Assembly (NCBI GenBank): GCA_028023455.1
Contig: JAQFVV010006294.1
Location: forward strand, 4,059,001 to 4,123,000
Length of the DNA stretch: 64,000 nt
Reading direction: 5' to 3'
From: Epiperipatus broadwayi
Lineage: Eukaryota > Onychophora > Udeonychophora > Euonychophora > Peripatidae
Within the stretch, counting starts at the first letter, position 1. Every line of letters begins with the position of its first letter. The notes under the pieces are model-generated. The model searched no databases. It worked only from the letters and a program-made list of their open reading frames with translations, and was not told where the DNA came from. The position numbers were made by a program, and so were the translations under genes. This document shows positions 1 to 12,556 of the stretch, piece after piece.

Positions 1-3000
1 CCCAGTCAGGAGAAGATGAAGATGCCTACATAAGTTTATTTTAAAAATATTTTATTAATATTGAATTAATTAACTCTGATATTTCCAATAATTAGAAATA
101 TATTATTTTAATTTTTTTTTTAAAAAAAGGGAGAGTTGTCTCTCGCATATATATTGGATTTTATGATTATTACAGGCATAATGATATAGCTTTTACCTAA
201 ATCTTTTGATTCATTTTTCCACCCCAAATTCCAGTATTTTCAGCAAAGGTTGTAATTAGTTTTTTTTGTTTGTTTTTCTTCTTGTTGTTACTCCTGAAAA
301 TTGTCATACATAAATATACCTGTGTATGTATGTGCACATACACTTGTAATATTCGGTAAATAAGACCTCATGTTTAGTGTCTAAAATGTATTTATCCGTA
401 TATCTTTAAGTTATTTTTTGTCACTGTGACACCTTATGATGAGTGTCAAAGGGGTTTATTCATTGTAAATTTCCGTAAGCAAGTCCACCAATAACTTTAT
501 ATTTAGAATAATGGTGAGTATATAATTGTGCTGTGTGTATAGAATTTATCTATCATGAAAGGCAAATAGATACAGCACCTCATGTTGAGTGCCCTAAGGT
601 ATCTGAGTCAATGCAACCTTTGAAGATAGCTGTAAGGGTTTATTATTATTCTTATTCATGTAAATTTGCATTTATTTTCACACATCAAATATATATGGGT
701 TTGTGACAATAATTATTTATTTTGTTTATTACATCATTATAAGCATACATCATGGAGAATATTGGGATTTCAATAAATATTTAATCATGATATAAATTTG
801 TTTGTTTTTATATTATTTTATTTGATAAAATGTACTCTTTCCTTATCAATCACGTACCTGTATTAGACCCTAGATATAGAGCATAGTGAGCTAGCCATAC
901 AGGATATCACTCTACCAGGATGTTAAATCTTATTCTCATGCTCCGCTGAACATATGGTATTGCATATCCTTCTAGGAGGGGAAAAAAATCATTTTTATTC
1001 TTTTTCTAGGAGTGGTACGCAAAAGCTATTAGTAAATACTTTTCAAAGATGGGTATTTACCATAGGTCCTAAACATTTGAACATTCGAGACAATTACTAA
1101 CTAAAAGGGTTTTTAATTGGCAGGGTCCTGTCAATTTCCTCTCTATCAGTTTAGCTGGAGGTACCAATATGTTATGAGTACAGACAATCGGCCAAATTGG
1201 TATCCATTTCTTACCCTGTTCAATCTATGTCACTTCATGCTCAGTGCAAGATTAGGAGCATAAATCCGCAGGAAAGTTTGGGCTGGTACAATATATATAT
1301 ATATACTTTTCTATTTATTAACATTTTTGAAATGTTTTATTCTAGAATCTTCTATTTAGAGTTTATTATAAAATAATTTGTGAAAATGTTATATTATTTT
1401 CATAAAGCTAAAAAAAAGATATAGTACTTGGTTTATCAATTGAAATTGTTACTTTGCAATAAATACAATAGACAAATTACATCAAAATTTAATTTCACTT
1501 TATATAGATTTGCTTTTCTGAAGATTAAAAGCTTTCATTTTGGTCTTGGATTATTTTGAAATATTTATGCTAAAGTTTGACTTTTCAGGGATTCACCATA
1601 ATATACTGATGAGTCTATATGCACACACACACACAAATTAATTGTAGTCTTGTAAATTAAAGGGGAAAGAAAAATAATGCTGAAGCATTAATCCTCTTTT
1701 AGATTATGTCATATTAATGATGACATGAAATTTCAAAAATTATTAAATATAAGTATAAACAATGATCTAGGAGTTATATATATCAAAGATATAAGACCCA
1801 CATGCAATTCATTCACAATAAATTTATGGTTTAGCAATCATAAAAGCAGTGCTTTTGATTAATGCTAAGATAAGCCAGTGACATTTAAACTGATTGTTAG
1901 TTAATACTTGGACAATATAGCAGAATTAACATTTCATGAATTTTAAAAAAGATTTCAAATTATCATTACGTATCTTAATTATTTAAAGTGCTTTTTACAG
2001 TTTGTGATGAAATATTTAAGTTGAGATGTGAGAATAAATTATATGATGAAGTTGGCAAACTAGCACCAGTTATGTTTGAGTGATAATACTTGTTGCAAAT
2101 TCAGGACTAAATGTAAGAAATTATCATCCTTAATATTTAATCTTGCAAAATTAGGTCTAAAGCATTGCATCAAATGCCTGTAGATAAAGAGATCGTCATG
2201 GTGCTGTCATTGACTATTTATATAGGATTTTTCAGAGATAACCACCTTCCTTTCATAATTGTAATAGCTTCTAATATTTTTCAAACAAAAATAGATTCTC
2301 TATTATAAGGTTTGGAAGGAATTATTTCTTACTACGATAATGCTTAGATAACAACAAGCTTGAAGATAGTATGTTTTAAATGTATATGAGAAATTAAACG
2401 ATTTCAAAATATGTCTAATACAGGAAATATGCATTTGGAACGTTAGGGAAATTAACTTTCTATGGCATATTATATTGGACCAAGAAAAAATTTCAATTCT
2501 AAAGAAATTTAAAGCAATCACAAAAACTTCAATCTTATGAATATGAACAGTTACAATATTTTATTGGATTAGTTAATTTGAGAATTTTCTTAAGGAAAAG
2601 CCAATGTTATGACACCATTGTATAAATGAGGGACAAAACCTCAAAAGCGCTAGGCCTGCATTAATTTACTTTGATTGTTTTTGTTCCCACTAACAGCTTC
2701 TTCACCCAGCGTGTTAAAGCACTTGTATATACTATAAATTATTCAAGAAAAAATAAAAAACCAAACAAGAGGAGGCTATCAATTGAACCAAACCACTATT
2801 GAATTAAAAAATATATATATTTATCATAGTGGAATTGTAAAACATACTCACTACAGATATTTCAGAAAATAGATTAATGGCAGTTCTTATAATACTATTT
2901 CTGAAACTAAAAGACTGTCTATATTTCAAGGTTATTAATAAAGACTTGTAGCTATTTAAACAAAAATGTTCTGATTATCATATTTAGAATTTAAAAAATT

Positions 3001-3224
3001 CTACCAATATTATTTATGGACATGCATTTAAGGTTATGGTAGTTCATAAATATTTATTGGTTATAAATAGAAACACTAAGCTTATTCCAGAATATATTAA
3101 TTCTAAAAAGTTTTAATGCCATATTTTATCCATAATTACCAACTAAAATATCAAAAATATATAAACGCAATTTATCCAACTTATAATACTTTTTAGCAAT
3201 TTTTTTTATTGTGTGTATATATAT
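1..3224. other. Intergenic, no gene seen
   Basis: AT-rich DNA with homopolymer runs, a (CA)n tract at 1621 and a (TA)n tract at 1291. A less AT-rich block (850-1290) may be an old repeat but shows no inverted ends or protein relic. No exon with supported splice sites was seen. Confidence 0.5.
364..680 (+). repeat. Diverged repeat with a small self-complementary core
   Basis: 'gacctcatgtttagtgtc' (366), 'gacaccttatgatgagtgtc' (428) and 'gcacctcatgttgagtgcc' (575) recur. The last two are followed at some distance by 'aagg.gtttatt…catgtaaattt'. The cores are weak palindromes. Confidence 0.5.
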
Positions 3225-4587
3225 ATATTTAGCAAAGTTATGTGTCAAGTGTCTAAATGATAAAGATGTACAAGATGATTGGAAGAAAGCAGTGTTAATA
3301 TTTAAAAAAGATGATAAAGAAGATATTAGAAATTACAGACCTATCAGCCTTTTATCAGTTTTATACAAAATTTTTACCAAGATAATTACAACTCGTCTAC
3401 AGAAAACATTGGATTTCCACCAACCAAGAGAACAAGCTGGATTTAAAAGTGGTTTTAGTACAGTAGATCATATCCAGGTATTGAGAGAAGTTATAGAAAA
3501 CACAAATGAATATGAGTTGCCATTGTGCTTTGGATTTGTAGATTATGAAAAGGCATTTGTTTCTATAAACATTTCTTCAGTGATGTTAAAGCATTGGATC
3601 ATTAAGGTATAGATCCAGGATATTGTCATATTTTAAAGAATGTTTATAAAAATGCAACAGCAACAGTTATGATACTAGGAAAGTCAATATTGAGAAGAGC
3701 ATAAGACAGGGTGACTCCATATCTCCAAAAAATTTTACAGCAGTGCTGCAAAAAGTATTTTATGGATTAAAATGGGAAGCTAAAGGAGTGAAAGTGAATG
3801 GAGATTATTTAAGTCATTTAGATTTTGCAGATGATGTAGTTGTTTTTGAAAATAATGCTTTAGAGCTGCAAGAAATGTTGCAGGAGTTATCAGATGAAAA
3901 TAGGACTAAAGATAAATGTTAAAAAGACTAAAGTAATGTTTAATAGATTTTCTCAAAATATGAAAATAAAGATTGATTATGATGAGTTAGAAGAAGTTAA
4001 CAGCTACATATACCTTAGTCAGATTATTAATACAGATGGAAACATAATGGTTGAAATTAATCATAAAATTAAACTTTGTTGGAGTCGTTTTGGTAGAAAT
4101 AACTTGACACTAAAAGGAAATATGCCTATGTATTTGAAAAAGAAAGTTTTTAATAAATGGGTTTTACCAGTTCTTATTTATGGATCTGAGACTTGGACAC
4201 TTAATAGAAGAGCAATACAGAGACTTCAGACCACTCAAAGAAGTATGGAGAGATGAATGTTGGGAGTAACAAGAAGAGATCGAAAATGCAATATATGGGT
4301 AAGAGAACAAACAGGTGTTACTGAACTCATTGAAAAAATTAAAAGACTGAAATGGAGTTGGCTGGACATATTACTAGAAGAGAAGATAATAGATGGACAA
4401 TTGAAATCTTAAACTGGATTCCAAGAAATTGTAAAAGACCCAGAAAGCGACCACATATGAGATGGATGGATGAAATAAGAAAGTGTGCAGGAGTAGTGTG
4501 GAGAAGAGAAGCTAAAGATTGGAGATGGATTGAACATAGAGAGACTTTCATCCTGCAGTGGATTGATAATGGTTGATGATGATGATA
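3225..4587 (+). mobile_element. RTE-like non-LTR retrotransposon, 5'-truncated and decayed
   Basis: Broken reverse-transcriptase reading frames. In order they show: a linker and NYRPISLLS-type palm start, REQAGF, the motif A region FVDYEKAF (about 3535-3560), RQGDSISPK (about 3700-3730), the catalytic box FADD (3824-3835), a C-terminal stretch with YGSETWT near 4180-4200, and AGHI (about 4360) followed by a PRKRP/RW region. Frames shift near 3600, 3895 and 4350 and a TGA interrupts at 4255, so no intact protein can be made. The endonuclease half is missing. The 5' break abuts a short (TA)n tract, and the 3' end is a (TGA)n-like tail near 4575-4587, as in RTE elements. No function in the host is implied. 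Confidence 0.9.
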
Positions 4588-4595
4588 TACACACA

Positions 4596-4735
4596 AAATC
4601 TCATGTTTCAAGTGTCCTGCAGTCTTCCTCAGAGCTACTCCTATCTCAATTTCTTAAATATTTTTTAAATAATTGTGATAGAAATGGCTCTGAGGATGAC
4701 TACAGGACAGTCAAAATGTCAGATTGTATGTACAT
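4596..4735. repeat. Short fold-back element next to the RTE 3' end
   Basis: Arms about 4596-4660 and 4668-4735 are inverted copies at roughly 75% identity by eye, best over 'gtcctg.agtc.tcctcagagc'. It starts within about 10 bp of the RTE tail. Confidence 0.75.
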
Positions 4736-5052
4736 ATAACAATAAAAAAAATTTTTGCTAAAAAATGTTTGAAGTAAGATGGACAAATGGTATTTATATA
4801 AAATATTACAGCAAAATAAAGGAAAGTGGTAGATTTAGTGACATTTGTAAAAAATAATATATCTCATACAAATTCTCACAAATGCCTGATAGTTTAGAAT
4901 CATACCCTGAAAATATGGAGATAAACTTTATAAATTCATGGAAATCAACAATATAATATTAGCTACATTGACAAAGGAAGATCCAGAATATTAAGTTACA
5001 ATAATTATATTTAAATCAGCATTTATTTTTATAGCGTCTGTATACAATTGTA

Positions 5053-5273
5053 ATTACATTCATATCGGCCTTTCCAAATTGTGCAAACGCTTTTGCGAGT
5101 GTTAAATAATAAATGAATACCCTCTGACCAAACAAGATATAGAATTTATGCAGGAATTCCTTTTATTCCTGCATAAATTCTATATCTTGTTTGGTCAGAG
5201 GGTATTCATTTATTATTTAACACTCGCAAAAGCGTTTGCACAATTTGGCTTGAAAGGCCGATATGAATGTAAT
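5053..5273. repeat. Near-perfect palindrome, ~105-bp arms
   Basis: The left arm begins attacattcatatcggcc (5053) and the right arm ends ggccgatatgaatgtaat (5273). The two meet around 5158 with only a few unpaired bases. A 3-nt indel near the outer end is the only clear difference. It is a potential 220-nt hairpin with no coding content. Confidence 0.92.
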
Positions 5274-5279
5274 AATTAT

Positions 5280-6735
5280 ATTTGTAAAGCGCATATTTGT
5301 TACGCTCATCTTTTAAATAAATCTTGTGTTAAGTCTTGCAGAGGTATCGACTGTCATTTTTCAAATGCATAGTCTTAAGGTTATAGCCATAATATATATA
5401 TTACTTTAATATTAAGTTACATAAATAGATCTATATATTTCATTTTGATAAGAGAAATTATCTACAACTAAGGAATGTATAGTACCAGGTGATTGATCAG
5501 TGGCGATAAATTTTAGATTTGATTTATCAGAGCTGGTTCAAAGGCAGTGCAAATAGTGTGACTGCACAAAGCCCCGCCCTTACCAAAGTTCTATGCTTGC
5601 ATGATATACATTTTCTGCAAAATATATATATATATTGTCACCTCAACTTTCTCCGCGCACTCCTTTACTTATTCAACCTCAATAAATTCTCATTTATTTC
5701 AAGTAGCTAGTCAATTGAATTTTATACTTTAGGATCAAATATATACCGGGGGCACCAAATTGCAGCTATAAATTGTAATGCCCACTAGAGATCATCATCA
5801 CTAGTCAATTTAGAGTCAATTTAGGACTATAGAAGATACTGGAGAAAGTAATTAAATTGTCTCTCAAGAAAATAATAATAATAATATTGATAAAACCATT
5901 CAATCTATGTGGTCTTAATTTCAAACCTAGCATTAGTCATGCAAATATTTCATGATAAATTTATTATAAAATTTATAATAATGAGACAACTTTCTTCCAT
6001 AACTTTATTATAAATATCTGATCTCGAGTGATACTACAGAAAATATTGTATACAGTTCTCATTTATATCCGACTGAAAATAACTCTGTAATTAATGCAAA
6101 GAACTCATAATCTATGTTCATAATATAAAATCATTATTTGATTTAGTGCTAGATAAAATTTATCACAAATAAATCCTTCCCATTTAATCCCATTACTTTA
6201 TTTTTCGTTCTCAGCATTTATCACTTTCAATAGCTACAATTATATAACACGGAATGTCTGTGTTATGTTCTCTAATCTGAGAATTCCTAATCTTATTTCT
6301 CTAACACACATATATTTTTCGATCAAATATCAATTCTTGATCCCTATTTTCATAATAGTAGAATAATTTATTATAGTATAATGTTGTTATAATAAGCTAC
6401 TTGACTTCCAAACTAGCTCTTAGATCAATAATTGAACTACTCTTTCTCAAGGTCTAGATCTGTCAAGAGGTGGCCACATAAGTGATTACACTGTAATGGA
6501 TATGATCCCATATATGCTAAATAAATTTTAATACAAGTTTAATAATGGGAATCCCTCTAAACACCGAGAGCAGGAAAGGGATTTTATGTCTGCTCCCAAT
6601 ATTCACAACATTACAGTGAATCAAAAGATTAAATTGATTAAACTTAACTTAACTATTCCCTGTCATTTTATTCTATTATTTCTAATCTATTTTAATTAAT
6701 AACCTTAATAATTTTATTTTGCTAAAGTAAAATAT
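5280..6735. other. Intergenic, no gene seen
   Basis: A less AT-rich patch at 5510-5820 contains 'caaagccccgcccttacc' and a run 'accgggggcacc'. It may be a repeat fragment. The rest is AT-rich without recognisable features. Confidence 0.4.
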
Positions 6736-6739
6736 GGAA

Positions 6740-7060
6740 GTAAACCATGGACATCAATTAGACAAATCAATCAAAATTTACTTATGAAATCAAATTACGG
6801 AAATAATCATAAGTTAGATTAGGCAAATTAATCATAACAATAAATTATGTGAAAATGAAGTCTATAAAATGACTTATATAAAATGAATTATATTAATCGA
6901 ATATAGAAATATTCGAGACAAAATTACTACTGTAAATCAATCATGGAAATAAATTATTAATATCAAATTAACTATGTGAATCGAATATGGAAACAATATA
7001 ATAATGACTACTGCAAATCGATCTTGGAAATAAAGCATCATTATAAAATAAATAATCAAA
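6740..7060 (+). repeat. Degenerate tandem array
   Basis: Blocks of the form 'aatcgaatatggaaa' and 'actactg.aaatc.atc.tggaaataaa' recur at about 85-95 bp spacing (6896, 6975 and flanks). Confidence 0.6.
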
Positions 7061-8870
7061 TTTAAATATAAACTAATATTACCTTAAATATAGGTGCTGG
7101 ATATATAGATTCTGGAGATATTTGAAACACCAAAAACACAATATAATCTTATAACAATAATAAAACTTTATTACATGAAATAATAATGATAAAGATTAAA
7201 ATAAAAAACACACTAAATTATAATATTGTTACACACATATATATTTCTGATCTATTCAGGACTATTATTCAAATACATGTTTGAGTTAACTAATTTCTTG
7301 GATGACTCACTTCTGGTTTTGACGCATTCATTTATTAAATAAATAATTAATAATAATAAATACAAACGCTGGAAACAGAATTCCGTATATTTTTAGCTTT
7401 AAGAAAACTTCTCTTGAAAGAGAAGAAAACCTACAAATTTCTACTTCCCCCTCCTTTTATTGTAAACATTGTCTATTGGACTATTCCAAAATAGTATATT
7501 CGTTTCAATTATTCTAACTAGCAATGTGAAGCAATCTTAAATTTCTAAATCATTTTATCAAGTAATAATTTTCACATTTCCAATGAAGAAGGATTATATG
7601 TCACAAAATTACCCTACTAATTTTGCCAACGGGTTTAAATTCAAAACCCATACTTTTACATTCATGCTTGTCAGATCTTTACGCTCTGACTGTATATATC
7701 TTAACTAGTCAGTATGTCTGCTCAGCTTGACGACCTCAATTTATCATCATTCAAAAAAAATCAATAGAGATCGGCTAGTTTCTTAATTAAATCTTTGTCA
7801 GTCTTCATCATACATATACATCTGACTGAATCCTTATCCTTTCCGGGCAACGTTGTTCTGTCCCATGTAAGAAAACTCTCTTCATATTACACATCACCAT
7901 GCAGTGTCTATAACGTGCGCACAGCCACATCTTGATAAGGGAAATAACAAAAACAACAACATCAACTTCAAACTTAAACTATTTGCTTGAGCCAGGGAGA
8001 GATCTTTCCTAAGATCCAGAATTGTGTAAAGAGCTTCTCTTAGACACCTATTCCCTATATTGGCTTGCAACATTTTCTATACTTAAACAGTAACTTTACT
8101 AATAATTCCCTATCTTAACAAATAAATGGAGAGAAACTTAGTCCTCCAACTGCCATGGTATCTAAATCAGGAGACAGCTATTTCCCATCTATTGGGTGGT
8201 AGGATTACTTTACATTAGTAATGACAAGCATTTATAGCTTTAAATATGCCCACACATACATCGATTCCAGCCTAGATAAATGACAAAGACCAACCCGATC
8301 CCAAATCAATACATATATGAATTATTTCAATTTTAACCAGTCAAGCCAACAACACACCCAATATCTATATCAATAACAGATCAACACTCACAGCATAATA
8401 ATGGGTTTATGACCATCCTCTCATTCTTCATATCTACTATTAAGCACAAATTAAAATTTTGTTAAGAATAATAAAATATTTATATCATTTCTTTTAAGTC
8501 TAAATTTACGAGAGCATCTATACTTAAATGGTATCAAAATCATTTTCCTTTCTTTCCTTCACACATTTTAAACATAAACAAAATATTAAATTAAATAATC
8601 TAGTGATCAGAGTGTGACATAGCATATAAAAAAAATGAAATATAAAAATAATAGAAAACAAAACAAATGACATATTATATAAACGAAATAAAATAGAGAA
8701 TAAATATCAACATTACAGATAGTCTCTTTAAATTTCCTTTCCTTCCACTGTCCATTAATCAATATATTCAGTTCATTTCACTTGAGATAGCTATATAATG
8801 GCACGTCAGACAGTTATTTTAATTAAATGTGTATAGAACGCACAGACAGTCATTTGAATCAAGTTAAAGC
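7060..8870. other. Intergenic, no gene seen
   Basis: Moderately AT-rich sequence without open frames of note. The 7600-8300 part is somewhat richer in C, but no repeat partner or protein similarity was recognised in the window. Confidence 0.4.
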
Positions 8871-8875
8871 AAATT

Positions 8876-9010
8876 GTAGATAGTTATTCTAAATCAAAAT
8901 CGTAGATAGTTATTTTAAATCAAACTTGTAGATAGTTATTTTAAATCAAATTTGTAGATAGTTATTTTAAATCAAATTTGTAGATAGTTATTTTAAATCA
9001 GAATGTAGAT
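8876..9010 (+). repeat. Tandem repeat, 26-bp unit, about five copies
   Basis: The unit gtagatagttattttaaatc + aaattt runs head to tail. The last three units are nearly identical and the first is more diverged. Confidence 0.95.
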
Positions 9011-9617
9011 ATAGGATAGTTAATAAATTTTTAAAAAGTTCTGTTGTTTACCTTCCAGTTGAGTTCTTCCTAGGTTTGAATTCACTTTGTTCTCCGTTCC
9101 TTTTCCCTTCCATTTAAAGGTCCAAATTATAGGCAATAAGCAGTTTGTGATTACTAACATCAATTAACTCTTTTTAAAACCTTACAGAAGACTGTAGTTC
9201 TTTAAACGAATTTTGAAGAGCCTCCCTGCATGAAATTTTATAAGCAGACTGGATGAATTGTGACATTCAACAGAAAATATCTTATCAAAAGTTGACTTCT
9301 TCATGATTAATTTTGAGAAAAAAAGATATGCACCATTTTTAGAAGAATTAGAAATTCATATTTTGGTCTATTATACAACTTAACTTCATTATCAAATTCT
9401 GAGAAAGAAAATTTAAAACTTCAAAAAAAAATATATACCTTTAGATATTAATTTTAGTTAGTTAGCTCAGTTCTCAATCAGGAAAAGTTTTTCGTCTTTT
9501 TTTTTTCTCTTTTCTTCCCAGTTTTTATAGGATAAAAAGAAAAAAAACAGATGTTACCCCCCCCCCCTTATTGTCTTTAAGTCTAATTAAAAAAATCCCC
9601 ACTCAGAATGAACAATA

Positions 9618-9766
9618 ACTCTTTCTAAAAAAAAAATGTTACTTTCCCAATAACTTTGATCTGAAACCAGATCTCCTTAATTAACACATTGATCTTTCTA
9701 AAGTGTTACTTTCCTAATAACTTTGTCTGATTTTAAACCAGATCTCTTTAATTAACATATTGATGA
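9618..9766 (+). repeat. Tandem duplication, ~75-bp units
   Basis: 'ctttctaaa…gttactttcccaataacttt…ccagatctccttaattaaca' is repeated once with small changes. Confidence 0.9.
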
Positions 9767-9779
9767 CCAATTTAGTCAA

Positions 9780-11150
9780 GGAAACTCTAATTAAAAAATT
9801 AAGCCTACTAACAATTTTCTTGTCAAACAAAGGTTACATTCACTGAATCTAAATAATTTCTTATTTAGATTTACATTTTAAATACTATAAAAAAAAAATT
9901 ATGTCAAATTTTCATAAAGGAAAGGAAAAAAAATCAAACCCATATATCTGTATCACACACACACATGCGCAAACTATCAAACAGGAAACTGATTATCCAG
10001 ATTATATGAACACAAATATTCCTCATAATTTCTTATAATTACAAGCACAAAATCAATTATAATCTCCGATAATCATAAACATAAATATTTACCACAATCT
10101 CCTATAACTCTAAACTTATTCTCTAGAAAGAAACTGTTAACTAAAGCTACTGACAATCGATTCACATTAACTCTTTAGTAATAGACATTCCACACAAACT
10201 GTCTCTATATATGTTACTTGTGAGCTATATAGCCATTACTTTCTCAAATAAAGCTTAACTTTTTCTTATATCAAAAAAAAAAAATTTCCACCATTACTTC
10301 ATTTTATTATATTTGGTTTATAGATGTAATAAACCAAAGGGTTACAATATATTTTATCACTTGTTTTTTTTTTTTGCCAAAACTTTGTAATTGGACCTAC
10401 AATAACTATCACATGCAAAATAAATAATTGTAGAAGCACTGGTTGTGTGGTTGCATAGATTTTTCAGCTCTGTACAATGTGTATACTTAAATATTTTTCA
10501 ATGTACTTTCTGATTATGTTAATATGAAATCACATACATCAAGAATAATTCTCTTTGTTAGCAATTTTATATATTGAATTAGAATTTTCAAAAAAATTAA
10601 AGGTAATGACAATAATGGATTTACAATAAAACATTTAAGGAAATTGTATACTGTAACCAGTTAGGTTACATAGCACACAATAATATAATGTGTGCATATA
10701 TATATAAAGTAAAGGAAAAGTAGAAATAAACACAGGCATAAATTTTTGTAAATATTTTTCTACATTTCCTGGAATAAAATAATAAATCGAGTTAAATAAC
10801 ACTCAATTTAAAATAAAATTTTATTATGAAATAAATATTTAAAAAAGTCTAATAAATATTATAATTCTGATTTTGAATTTAAAAATAAAAAATTCTATTA
10901 TCTATTTTGAAATCTTTTTAATTAATTAAATTGATAAAAATTCCAAAAATTGGCTTTTAGTTAGAAGGGATTTGAAGAGAGTAAAAATATGTATATAGAT
11001 CACACCTTTGATCAAATTCTAAAGGATTAAAGTTAATTGAAATCAACTTTTTCCAATCACACTTTGATAAAAATTTCAAGCTTGTTTTCAAAAGGGATTA
11101 GAGATAAAAAAAAAACCACTGTTTTTGAATTTAGTGTTGTTATCACATCA
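9780..11150. other. Intergenic, no gene seen
   Basis: AT-rich sequence with A and T runs. Nothing could be classified before the TATA-containing block at 11158. Confidence 0.4.
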
Positions 11151-11157
11151 CCAAGAC

Positions 11158-11682
11158 TATAAAAGGGCTGACAAAAATATCAACTGCAGTCTGAATAGTA
11201 GTTTTTGTAAGAGCTGTTCAGCTGCAAAGTTGGTTATATTTTGTTACAGCTTGTTGAAGTTTGCGGCAGTTGGTGTTAGCTAGACAGAGATGGCTGGCAG
11301 ATTTATACAGAGATCCCATGAGATGTAGCTGAAGTCAAAGCAGGAGATCAAGCAGCAGTCTATTGATTTATGATAGTGGAGTTTGAATTCACTTGGGGGA
11401 AATGGGTCATCTTCCAGTGATAAAATTCATAGCTACAAATGTGTTCTACAAAACACCTGCTTGCCTGGAACAATCTTAGACAGAAGGGCGACCAACTACA
11501 GACCAACATTTTACATGGATTATATTTTTCCTGATGCTGACAATCACCAAAACCAAACTCAGCAAGAAAAATCTTCCAGCTTGCCTAAGGAACCCCAGCT
11601 TGCTGAAGAAGTAATTATATATATGCTGATGTATCTAAAGGCAGAGAAGCACAGATAAACATATATACAGCTGGTGGTGAGT
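11158..11682 (+). promoter_or_regulatory. Candidate promoter and first exon (or LTR-like unit)
   Basis: A textbook TATA box, TATAAAAG (11158-11165), is followed by an unusually GC-balanced stretch of about 510 bp. That stretch ends in a strong splice donor (GGTG|GTGAGT at 11677). A 91-codon frame lies within it at 11383-11658; the track's start is TTG, and no in-frame ATG opens most of it. The frame is hydrophilic (SSSSDK, NHQNQTQQEK) and not recognised. Short upstream ATGs (for example 11290, 11370) lead to stops within about 20 codons. This may be a real noncoding first exon of a plus-strand gene with distant exons, or the LTR of an unrecognised retroelement; no matching second LTR was seen. 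Confidence 0.35.
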
Positions 11683-11929
11683 AGCGTTATATATGATAAT
11701 GAAATTTTAAATAATTTCCTTAGTAAAATGACATTTTTATAACTGATAGATATTTATAAAATATTAGTTTAAAATCATTTATTAAAGAAGAAAAAAAAAG
11801 ATTTAAATTATATTTTTAAAATTAAAAAAAAAAGGAACCTTCTAATTAAAAGTCAACCTATGATCATGCATTACTTTAAAATTTATATTTTAAAAGAAAA
11901 AAAAAACATTTCCAGAAAATCTTTTAGAG

Positions 11930-12548
11930 CAGGGGTCCCCAACCTTTTTGCACTTAAGAGCACATTCTACAATACCGGCCAGCTGGTGGACACCATTTAT
12001 TTTTTTCAACCAGGTAATGGGCACCATTTATTGTTTCAATGTAAATTTATAGTTGGATATTGTTAATAATACATGTAATGTACAAAATAAAATATTTATT
12101 TCAAAAATAAAATTTTAACATATAATTAATGTTTATATTTTTACGCTGTAAAAGTATAGTATGCCCTACAATTTGATTACAATATAATACAATGGCAAAT
12201 TTGAAAAATTTTCCTACCCATATTTAATCTGTCCTATTTTGCATATTTGCACTTCGTGAAAATGAAGAAATATTGTACTTCTTGAAAATGAAGGTTATAC
12301 CTTTGAAAGCACTAGAAGAAATCAATAAAAGTTTATTTATTTATTTGAGTTATCTATTAAGTTATTACAAATATATTCTAATACATGGTTTAACGTTATA
12401 TATTACAATAATTTATAAGAAATTTTAAAAATTAAATTTATCTGTATCAGATAAATAATTTTTTATCGTGTTTGGATAGCGGCGCGGGCACACGTAAAAT
12501 GGTCTGCGGGTGCCATGGTGCCCGCGGGCATAGGGTTGGGGACCCCTG
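11930..12548. mobile_element. Non-autonomous hAT element, complete with TSD
   Basis: Perfect 15-bp terminal inverted repeats CAGGGGTCCCCAACC / GGTTGGGGACCCCTG bound a 619-bp element. It is flanked by perfect 8-bp target duplications TTTTAGAG (11922-11929 and 12549-12556). An 8-bp duplication and CAGGGG ends are hAT hallmarks. The interior is AT-rich and encodes no transposase; a GC-rich stem-rich patch (gcccgcgggca) lies near the 3' end. Confidence 0.95.
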
Positions 12549-12556
12549 TTTTAGAG

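Noticed and set aside
2303-2521. 72-codon minus-strand frame
   Set aside because: Low-complexity composition, no splice signals or family motif; typical of chance frames in AT-rich DNA.
3211-4611. Treating the overlapping open frames here as host genes
   Set aside because: They are fragments of one reverse transcriptase broken by frameshifts and a stop, or reverse-strand shadows of it.
5510-5820. Less AT-rich patch with 'gggggcaccaaattgcagct' that could be an LTR boundary
   Set aside because: No second LTR or flanking duplication is visible.
11860-12066. 68-codon plus-strand frame
   Set aside because: Runs across the left terminus and target duplication of the 11.9 kb hAT element, so it cannot be an ancestral gene.
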